NCBI RefSeq assembly: GCF_022271435.1
Contig: NZ_JAFIQY010000015.1
Location: 116,518 to 162,928 of the forward strand
Direction: 5' to 3'
Source: Streptomyces monomycini
GTDB lineage: Bacteria; Actinomycetota; Actinomycetes; Streptomycetales; Streptomycetaceae
Length of the DNA stretch: 46,411 bases
The translations under genes and the position numbers were made by a program. Within the stretch, counting starts at the first letter, position 1; each line of letters opens with the position of its first letter. Below are positions 40,246-46,411 of the stretch, in pieces. Under the pieces are notes generated by a model. The model saw nothing but the letters and a program-made list of their open reading frames with translations. It did not search any database and had not been told where the DNA came from.

Positions 40246-42981
40246 TCAAGCCCTTCTCCTCGATGCTCCCCCGTGACTCTCCTCGCCTCCCTCGAAGCCC
40301 TCCCCGAAGCTCGCCCCGGAGCCCTCTGTGAGGCCCAGCAGGACGCGCAGGGTCGGCAGCACTGCTGCCGCCCGGTCGCGGTCCAGACCGGGGCCGAAGC
40401 CCGGTATCGCCGATTCCTGGTCGGCGCGCCCCGCGTCTGGCCCGGTGCCCGGCCCGCCGGGGCCGTCGGGCCCGGCCGGGCCGCGGCGTATCAACTCGCC
40501 GAGCGTGCGCCGCACTCCGGCCTCGTACTCGGCGAACGTACGGCGCAGCAACGGTAGGACGTCCGTGAAGGAGTCCGCCGGTACCTGGGCCAGCCAACGG
40601 TCCACCAGGGCGAGCAGCCGTTCGTCGTGCACCAGCAGCAGCCCTCCGGCGTCGCCGCCCGCGAACCCCTCGACCCAGCCCGCCGCCTCGGCCGGCGGGG
40701 TGCCGGGTGACAGGGCCAGCCCCATCAGCCGGCCCGCGTCTTCGGAGGTCAACCGCCCGTCGTCGAGCAGCAACCGGACCGTACGTCCGCGCAGCAGGCC
40801 CGGCACCGTCTCCCGTTCAGCCAGCTTCCGCAGCACCGCCGCCCAACGCTCCCGCAGCCCGCCCCCCTGGGCCTCCACCTCGCCCCGGGCCCGCACCTCG
40901 CCCGGATCTGCTGCCTCGCCCGGATCTGCTGCCTCCCCCGAGGCCACTGCCTCCCCCAGGACCCCGTCCCTGGCCCGGACCCCGTCCCCGGCCCTGACCC
41001 CGGCTGCCGCCCCCCTCACCGGCCCTTCGTCCATCAGCCCCACCGCGTGGTGCGTCGCGTCCAGATGCTGGCGCATGTCGGCGGCGCCGTCCGCGTCCAG
41101 GCCGGAACAGGCCGGCGGCAGGCCGACGAAGACCCGTTCGGCCAGCCCGGCGGCCACCTCACCGAGCGCGGCGGCGTCCCTGCCGCGTACGTCGCCGTAG
41201 CGGACCGAGCGGACCAGCGCGGGCAGCGCCTGGGCCAGGTGCCCCACGTCCGCGTCGAGCGCGGCCCGGTCCGTGAGCACCCGCATGACCACGGGCAGCG
41301 CCTCCGGAAGGGCGGCGAGCAGGCACCGCTCGGCCAGGGCCGTGACGTCGGCCAGGGCGGTGGTCCCCAGGGCGTCGGACGCCGCCTTGGCGGTCGCGGC
41401 CGCCACCACCGTCGTACCCCAGACACCGGCCTCGGCGGCCCGGACCGACAGTTCGGGCTCCCACCGGAGACGCCAGCTCTCCCGGAACGTGCCGGTGCTC
41501 GCACGGGTCCGCACGGGCTCGCCCCACGGCACACCGAGCAGCCGCAACCGGTGCAGCAGCCTGCTGCGCCCGGCGTCCGTCTCCTTGCGCAGGTCGAGGT
41601 CCAGCTCCCGGTCCGCCGCCTCCGGCTTGAGGCGCAGCGAGCGCTGGCTGCGGGCGATGTCCCGCTGGAGCGGTACGGCCGGAGCGCTGTCCGGCACCTG
41701 ACCCAGTACGTCCCCCACCACCAGGCGCTCGTGGATCAGGGCGGACGGCGCGTCGGAGCCCTCGCCGAGCACCGCGCGCACCGCGTCACCGGCCTCGGCC
41801 AGTCCCGCCAGCGGGCGGCCGCGCATGGCGGCCAGCGCCTCGGCGAGCCGTACGGCCTCGATGACGTGGGCGGAGGAAACGGCGTAGTCCTCCTCGCGCA
41901 GCAGTCCGGCGACCTTGGTCATCCAGCGTTCGACAGGGCGGTCGGGGGCGCTGAAGAGGTGGCCGTACCAGCCGGGCGAGGAGATGCCCGCGCCGTACCC
42001 GCTGCGGCGGGAGAGCCTGCGGTGGGTCCACGGCACCCACGTCACCTCGGGCTTCACCTTCGCCAGCCCCTTGAGCAGCTGCCGGTCGGCGGTCACGGTC
42101 GTACGCCGGGCCAGCGCCGGGACGTGCCACGCCCCGCACACCACGGCGACGCCGTCCCCGAACTCCCGGCGCGCTTCCCGCAACCGGAGCCGCATATGGG
42201 CTTCGCGCACGAGGTCGCGGTCGTGCCCGCCGACGCCGTACGCCTCGCGCAGTGCCCCCATCGCCTCGGCCAACGCCTCGAACGGCGCGAGCGGATCGGC
42301 GACGCCCGCCGCACCCCCGCTCCCGGAATCGCTCCCGGAATCGCTCCCGGCACCGTTTCCGGAAGCGTGCCCGCTCCCGGGGCCGCTTCCGTGGGCCCGG
42401 TGCTCGATCACGTCCTCCCACCAGCGCTCCGGATCGTCGTACCCGGCGGTCTCGGCCAGCACCGCCACCGGATCGATGCGCGCCTCCGCCGCCCGGTCGG
42501 CCCCCGTCGTCCCGCCGGTACGGCCGCCCGCGCCCGCACCGTCCCCGCCGTCCTCCCTGCCCCGACCGTCCTCTCCGCCTCCGCCTGCTCCGTCCCCACC
42601 GTCCGCGCCGAACGCCCCGTCCTCCCCGGACGTCCCGCCCTCCTCCCCGAACGCCAGGGAATGCGCCGCAGGCAAGTCGATGAAACGCACCGGTACGTCA
42701 CGGGCCAGGGCCCACCGGATCGCCACCCACTCCGGGGAGAACTCCGCCAGCGGCCAGAACGCCGCCCGCCCCGGGTCGGCGGGCACATGGGCCAGCAGCG
42801 CGACCGGCGGCCGCATCGCCTCGTCGGCGGCCAGGGACACCAACGCGTCGGCCTCCGGCGGGCCTTCGATCAGCAGGGCGCGGGGCGCGTGGTGCTCCAG
42901 GACCTTCCGGACCGCCCGCGCCGAGCCCGGTCCGTGGTGCCGCACCCCCAGCAGCAGCGGTCCGTCCGCCCGGGCGTTCAT
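40246..42981 (-). CDS. DUF5682 protein with TIKI/TraB-like motifs
   Basis: A protein of 911 residues. The N-terminal 300 hold GVRHHGPGS (His15), LLIEGPPEAD (Glu39), VRFIDLPAAHSLAF and GAWHVPAL (His286). This set of two GxxH motifs and a conserved acidic motif recalls the TIKI/TraB/EreA/ChaN superfamily of probable metal-dependent hydrolases. Gly/Asp/Ser-rich inserts lie at 112-165 and 198-226. Residues 300-900 are mostly helical and unassigned (for example RWEPELSVRAAEAGVWG, LLVHDERLLALVDRWLAQVPADSF). The ATG at 42981 overlaps the MoxR stop by 4 bases (ATGA), so the two are co-translated. The VWA gene follows after 73 bases. Confidence 0.85.
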   Translation of the reverse strand: MNARADGPLLLGVRHHGPGSARAVRKVLEHHAPRALLIEGPPEADALVSLAADEAMRPPVALLAHVPADPGRAAFWPLAEFSPEWVAIRWALARDVPVRFIDLPAAHSLAFGEEGGTSGEDGAFGADGGDGAGGGGEDGRGREDGGDGAGAGGRTGGTTGADRAAEARIDPVAVLAETAGYDDPERWWEDVIEHRAHGSGPGSGHASGNGAGSDSGSDSGSGGAAGVADPLAPFEALAEAMGALREAYGVGGHDRDLVREAHMRLRLREARREFGDGVAVVCGAWHVPALARRTTVTADRQLLKGLAKVKPEVTWVPWTHRRLSRRSGYGAGISSPGWYGHLFSAPDRPVERWMTKVAGLLREEDYAVSSAHVIEAVRLAEALAAMRGRPLAGLAEAGDAVRAVLGEGSDAPSALIHERLVVGDVLGQVPDSAPAVPLQRDIARSQRSLRLKPEAADRELDLDLRKETDAGRSRLLHRLRLLGVPWGEPVRTRASTGTFRESWRLRWEPELSVRAAEAGVWGTTVVAAATAKAASDALGTTALADVTALAERCLLAALPEALPVVMRVLTDRAALDADVGHLAQALPALVRSVRYGDVRGRDAAALGEVAAGLAERVFVGLPPACSGLDADGAADMRQHLDATHHAVGLMDEGPVRGAAAGVRAGDGVRARDGVLGEAVASGEAADPGEAADPGEVRARGEVEAQGGGLRERWAAVLRKLAERETVPGLLRGRTVRLLLDDGRLTSEDAGRLMGLALSPGTPPAEAAGWVEGFAGGDAGGLLLVHDERLLALVDRWLAQVPADSFTDVLPLLRRTFAEYEAGVRRTLGELIRRGPAGPDGPGGPGTGPDAGRADQESAIPGFGPGLDRDRAAAVLPTLRVLLGLTEGSGASFGEGFEGGEESHGGASRRRA

Positions 42982-44111
42982 GCGCCGGCCTCGCGGCAGG
43001 CGCGGTAGAAGTCCTTCCAGCCGTCGCGCTCGCGCACCACGGTTTCGAGGTATTCCTGCCATACGACGCGATCGGCCGCCGGATCGCGTATCACCGCGCC
43101 GAGGATGCCCGCGGCCATGTCGCCGGACCGCAGTACGCCGTCCCCGAAGTGGGCGGCCAGCGCCAGACCGCTGGTCACCACGGAGATGGCCTCGGCCGTG
43201 GAGAGGGTGCCCGACGGGGACTTGAGCTTGGTGCGGCCGTCGGTGGTGACGCCGTCGCGCAGCTCCCGGAAGACCGTGACGACACGGCGGATCTCGTCCG
43301 TCCCCTCCGGGGCGGGCGGCAGATCCAGCGAGCGGCCGATCTGGTCGACGCGCCGGGAGACGATGTCGACCTCCTCCTCGGGTGTCGCGGGCAGCGGCAG
43401 CACGACCGTGTTGAAGCGGCGGCGCAGGGCGCTGGAGAGCTCGTTCACCCCGCGGTCACGGTCGTTGGCCGTGGCGATGAGGTTGAAGCCGCGCACCGCC
43501 TGGACCTCCTGGCCCAGCTCCGGGATAGGCAGCGTCTTCTCCGAGAGGACGGTGATGAGTGTGTCCTGGACGTCGGCGGGGATGCGGGTCAGCTCCTCCA
43601 CACGGGCGGTCATGCCCTGGGCCATCGCCCGCATGACCGGGCTCGGCACCAGCGCGTCCCGGCTCGGACCGTGGGCGAGCAGCTGTGCGTAGTTCCAGCC
43701 GTAGCGGATGGCTTCTTCCGGTGTGCCGGCCGTGCCCTGCACGAGCATTGTCGAGTCGCCGCTGACGGCTGCCGCCAGGTGCTCGGACACCCAGGTCTTG
43801 GCGGTGCCGGGGACGCCGAGCAGCAGCAGCGCGCGGTCGGTCGCGAGGGTCGTCACGGCGACCTCGACGATCCGGCGCGGGCCCACGTACTTCGGGGTGA
43901 CGACCGTGCCGTCCGGCAGGGTGCCGCCGAGCAGGTACGTCGCCACCGCCCACGGCGACAGGCGCCAGCGCTCGGGGCGCGGCCGGTCGTCGGCGGCCGC
44001 CAGCGCCTTGAGTTCGTCCGCGAACGCGTCCTCCGCATGGGGCCGCAGCACCTGCGCTGAGCCGTCGGCGCCGGGGCCTGCGGCACCTTCTTCGGTGGTG
44101 TACTCGGGCAT
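42978..44111 (-). CDS. MoxR-type AAA+ ATPase
   Basis: An ATPase of 377 residues. Walker A is GVPGTAKT (99-106). The Walker B region is RVEELTRIPADVQDTL, where Glu-Glu (172-173) replaces the usual Asp-Glu. Sensor 1 is ATAND (Asn216) and the arginine finger is in ALRRRFN. The second domain continues to the end (KDFYRACREAGA). These ATPases assist folding or remodelling of partner proteins, commonly with a VWA protein, present here. The ATG at 44111 is preceded by GAGGGGGAGA. First gene of the MoxR-DUF5682-VWA operon. Confidence 0.93.
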   Translation of the reverse strand: MPEYTTEEGAAGPGADGSAQVLRPHAEDAFADELKALAAADDRPRPERWRLSPWAVATYLLGGTLPDGTVVTPKYVGPRRIVEVAVTTLATDRALLLLGVPGTAKTWVSEHLAAAVSGDSTMLVQGTAGTPEEAIRYGWNYAQLLAHGPSRDALVPSPVMRAMAQGMTARVEELTRIPADVQDTLITVLSEKTLPIPELGQEVQAVRGFNLIATANDRDRGVNELSSALRRRFNTVVLPLPATPEEEVDIVSRRVDQIGRSLDLPPAPEGTDEIRRVVTVFRELRDGVTTDGRTKLKSPSGTLSTAEAISVVTSGLALAAHFGDGVLRSGDMAAGILGAVIRDPAADRVVWQEYLETVVRERDGWKDFYRACREAGA

Positions 44112-44223
44112 GGTCTCCCCCTCGTCGCAAGGTCTGCGGCCGGTACCCCGCCTCCGCCGGCCGCTTGCGTGAACCACCTTGCACCACACCACTGACAATC
44201 ACCGGAATCCCGGCCCTGACCTG

Positions 44224-44612
44224 CTACTTCATCGGCGACATGGCCACGCACTGCGCGGACTCGAAGGCGCCCTTCGCGGTCCGCTTCGTCACCCCTGACG
44301 GTCCTGGTACGTGACGGAGCAGGTCACCTCGCCGCCGCCCTCGGCGACGACGGCCACGACGGTCGGCGCGGCACTGCCCTTGAGCGTGACGGTCTTGCGC
44401 CACGGAAGCTTCGGAGCCTTGCCGCCCTCCGCGGGGACCTCGCTGCTGCCCTTGGCGGACGCGTCGTCGTAGGCGATCGATTCCGCTGCCCCGCCGGTGA
44501 CTCCGTACGTGACCTGGTACGTGGTGGCCTCGTCCTTCTTCATCTCCTTCTCGACGTCCTGGCCGGCCTTCTCGTCCACGGCCTTGTCCACCGCCTCCGA
44601 AGACCGCGTCAA
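44224..44612 (-). pseudogene. decayed MmpS-like gene, truncated and frameshifted
   Basis: Frame one (44289-44612) encodes TTYQVTYGVTGGAAESIAYD, then LPWRKTVTLKGSAAPTVVAV and GGEVTCSVTYQDRQG before a stop. The next bases in another frame encode VTKRTAKGAFESAQCVAMSP before the stop at 44224. Joined, they form the C-terminal part of an MmpS/Mycobact_memb-like protein. One extra G in the GGGG run (plus strand C-run at 44292-44295) would restore the frame. The 5' end lacks the usual membrane segment; only a TTG at 44612 is available, just after a stop. So the gene is both truncated and frameshifted, unless the frameshift is a sequencing error in the run. Confidence 0.7.
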
Positions 44613-44704
44613 TCAACCGCGATTCACCAGTGAAGTCAAGGTCATGACAAGGGAATATGTGCTGGTCAGGGCGATTGTCAGTGGGGGCTCGTAGCGTTGG
44701 GAAC

Positions 44705-46078
44705 ATGAATCCGCAGGGGGAACGCTGGACGTCGGATCACGTGCTCGCGCTCGCGCCCGACGCACCGTCACGCAAGGCGGGCAGCAGGCTCGCGACACCG
44801 GACTCGTGGCCGGAGACCGGCACACGGGACGGGGCGGTGTGGGGCCTGTGCAAGGGCAGCGGCAGCAAGCCGTACCGCACCGTCGTCGACACGGCCGGGC
44901 CGGCCTTCACGTGCAGTTGCCCGAGCCGCAAGTTCCCGTGCAAACACGCACTGGGCCTGCTGCTCCTGTGGGCGGGCGAGGAAGGTTCCGTGTCGGGTGG
45001 CGAGCCTCCCGCGTGGGTGGAGGAGTGGCTCACCGCCCGTCGGCAGCGCACCCAGAAGAAGGCGTCGGAGCACGTCAACGGCGGTCCGGGCGCCGCTGGT
45101 TCACCGTCCGCGGCAGCGACCGAGGCCGCGCGGCGGCGGGCGGCGCTGCGCGCCCAGCGGATCGCCGCCGGTGCCACCGAGCTGGAACAGCGGCTGGAGG
45201 ACCTGCTGCGCTCCGGACTGGCCACCGCGGACCGCGCGGGGTACGGCACCTGGGACGAGACCGCGGCGCGCATGGTCGACGCGCAAGCACCCGGGCTTGC
45301 CGCGCGCGTACGGGAGTTGGGGCCGACCGTGGCCTCCGGGGCGGACTGGCCGTCCCGGCTCCTCGCGGAATGCGCTCTGCTCCACCTCCTCGACCAGGCG
45401 TTCCTGGGCATCGACCGGCTGCCGCCCGCGCTGGCCGCGACGGTCCGCACCCGCCTCGGGCTGACCACCGACACGGCGGACGTGCTGGCCGGCCCGGACA
45501 CCACCGTCGTGCGCGACCGCTGGCTGGTGCTCGCCCAACACGACGCCGAAGAAGGCGTACTGACCAGCCGCCGCATATGGCTGCGCGGCGAGCGGACCGG
45601 CCGTATGGCCCTCCATCTCTCCTTCGGCGGACCCGACCGGGCCCTGGACCTCTCGCTGCCCGGCGGGCTCGTCCTGGACGCCGACCTCGCCTACTACCCG
45701 GGCGCGCGCCCACTGCGCGTCGTCCTGGGCACCCGGCACGCCGATCCGGTCCCGGTCACCGGCCCGCCACCGGGCGGCGGCACCGACGCCGCGCTGGCCG
45801 CGTACGGCGACGCGCTGCGCGACGACCCCTGGCTGGACACCTGGCCGGTGGTCCTGACCGACGTCGTCCCCATACCGGGGCAGGGGGGCGAGCCGTGGCA
45901 ACTGGCCGACGCGGACGGGGAATCAGCGCTGCCCGTGGACCCGCGCTGTACGGAGCGGGCGGGGCTGTGGCGCCTGACCGCCATATCCGGCGGCGAACCG
46001 GTCACGGTCTTCGGCGAGTGCGGGCACCGCGGCTTCGTGCCCCTGACCACCTGGGACCCGGCGCCGGTCGCTCTGTGA
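44705..46078 (+). CDS. SWIM zinc-finger protein
   Basis: A protein of 457 residues. The SWIM zinc site is complete: Cys70, Cys72, Cys79 and His81 in FTCSCPSRKFPCKHALGL. A charged linker follows, then a helical region from AATEAARRRAALRAQRIAAG on and a C-terminal beta-rich part (LHLSFGGPDRALDLSLPGGL, DADLAYYPGARPLRVVLG). SWIM domains bind DNA or proteins; in actinobacteria this protein sits with MoxR, VWA, DUF5682 and DUF5691 genes, as here. The ATG at 44705 is chosen, with GTTGGGAAC upstream. It is the first gene of the rightward half of the cluster, divergent from the MoxR operon. Confidence 0.92.
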   Translation: MNPQGERWTSDHVLALAPDAPSRKAGSRLATPDSWPETGTRDGAVWGLCKGSGSKPYRTVVDTAGPAFTCSCPSRKFPCKHALGLLLLWAGEEGSVSGGEPPAWVEEWLTARRQRTQKKASEHVNGGPGAAGSPSAAATEAARRRAALRAQRIAAGATELEQRLEDLLRSGLATADRAGYGTWDETAARMVDAQAPGLAARVRELGPTVASGADWPSRLLAECALLHLLDQAFLGIDRLPPALAATVRTRLGLTTDTADVLAGPDTTVVRDRWLVLAQHDAEEGVLTSRRIWLRGERTGRMALHLSFGGPDRALDLSLPGGLVLDADLAYYPGARPLRVVLGTRHADPVPVTGPPPGGGTDAALAAYGDALRDDPWLDTWPVVLTDVVPIPGQGGEPWQLADADGESALPVDPRCTERAGLWRLTAISGGEPVTVFGECGHRGFVPLTTWDPAPVAL

Positions 46079-46202
46079 CCCGGCCACCCGTCAGCCACCC
46101 TCCGAACCGCCCGCCCAGCCGCCGACCAGTCGCCCGACCAGCCAACCGCGCCCAGCTACCCGCGCAGCCACCCGATGTCCGATCACCGTCCGGGGGAAGA
46201 CC

Positions 46203-46411
46203 ATGATCGAAACTCGCAGCACCCACGGCGCCCGCCTCCGCCCCACCGCCGGACCCGGCCCCTCCTGGGAGGAACTGGTCAGCTCGGCGCTGCTCGGTAC
46301 GGAGCGCCGCACACCGCCGGTCGCCGCCCGCGAGGGCCGGAGCGCCGCTGCCGCGTTGCTGGACGCCGCCGCGGTGAGCACGGTCCGGCGCCGGGCCGCC
46401 ATGGGCCCGGC
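46203..46411 (+). CDS. DUF5691 protein, 5' part only
   Basis: The gene begins at the ATG at 46203, preceded by GGGGGAAGA, and is open to the end of the window, which cuts it after 69 codons. The readable part includes TAGPGPSWEELVSSALLGTE, then RRTPPVAAREGRSAAAALLDAA. The WEEL...ALLGTERR stretch is typical of DUF5691, a family found beside SWIM proteins in actinobacteria. It is the second gene of the rightward half, 124 bases after the SWIM gene; the gap holds only degenerate Pro-coding-like repeats. Confidence 0.8.
   Translation, partial: MIETRSTHGARLRPTAGPGPSWEELVSSALLGTERRTPPVAAREGRSAAAALLDAAAVSTVRRRAAMGP

Noticed and set aside
41047..43008. Plus-strand open frame of about 650 codons opposite the DUF5682 gene
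   Set aside because: No motif, no start signal, unlikely composition; the minus strand carries recognisable motifs and a coupled start.

Overview
The window is about 46 kb of very GC-rich DNA in which real genes show strong third-position GC bias, so long spurious open frames lie opposite most of them. The gene content is that of a Streptomyces or close relative: DUF3017, DUF2690, DUF6350 and DUF1772 proteins, a SWIM/MoxR/VWA cluster, and the housekeeping genes sucC-sucD, purN-purH, folD and mdh in an order I recall from the core of Streptomyces chromosomes. I see no rRNA, tRNA, integrase, transposase or CRISPR array.

Layout. (1) 161-5212: a SAM methyltransferase, a secreted trypsin-like peptidase, and a NarL-type two-component locus whose kinase has an unusual C-terminal membrane segment and outside domain, with a small unknown gene between kinase and regulator. 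(2) 5325-12797: one tightly coupled leftward operon for glycine betaine: aldehyde dehydrogenase, choline dehydrogenase-like GMC oxidoreductase, ABC ATPase, an 84-residue unknown protein, a double permease and the binding lipoprotein. It ends at a perfect C(UUCG)G hairpin. (3) 13138-15521: an AraC regulator divergent from a DUF1772 membrane protein, then an XRE regulator with a probably leaderless message, coupled to a small membrane protein. (4) 15560-18897: a three-gene leftward cluster of uncharacterised proteins, two of which share a motif close to the RHIM amyloid core. This is my best candidate for an undescribed signalling system. (5) 19124-24961: mdh, an XRE/DUF2690 membrane protein, an NADP-isocitrate dehydrogenase of the dimeric type, a DUF3017 protein and folD. 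(6) 25252-30533: two small membrane proteins with Gln/Pro/Tyr-rich tails, purN-purH, and a Gly/Ser-rich membrane protein. (7) 30563-36232: a DUF6350 membrane protein divergent from a degenerate membrane-tethered sigma-like protein, then sucC-sucD. (8) 36670-38732: two secreted low-complexity proteins. (9) 38973-46411: VWA protein, DUF5682 protein and MoxR ATPase on the minus strand, facing away from a SWIM zinc-finger protein and a DUF5691 protein cut by the window edge; a decayed MmpS-like gene lies between the two halves.

How genes work together. The betaine operon couples uptake of choline or betaine with two-step oxidation of choline to glycine betaine, the osmoprotectant. Mdh, isocitrate dehydrogenase and SucCD are TCA-cycle enzymes. 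FolD makes 10-formyl-THF, which PurN and PurH consume in purine synthesis. In the last cluster a MoxR-type ATPase, a VWA metal-binding protein, a SWIM protein and two large unknown proteins probably form one chaperone-like or defence-like machine. The DUF5682 protein carries motifs resembling the TIKI/TraB/EreA/ChaN hydrolase superfamily.
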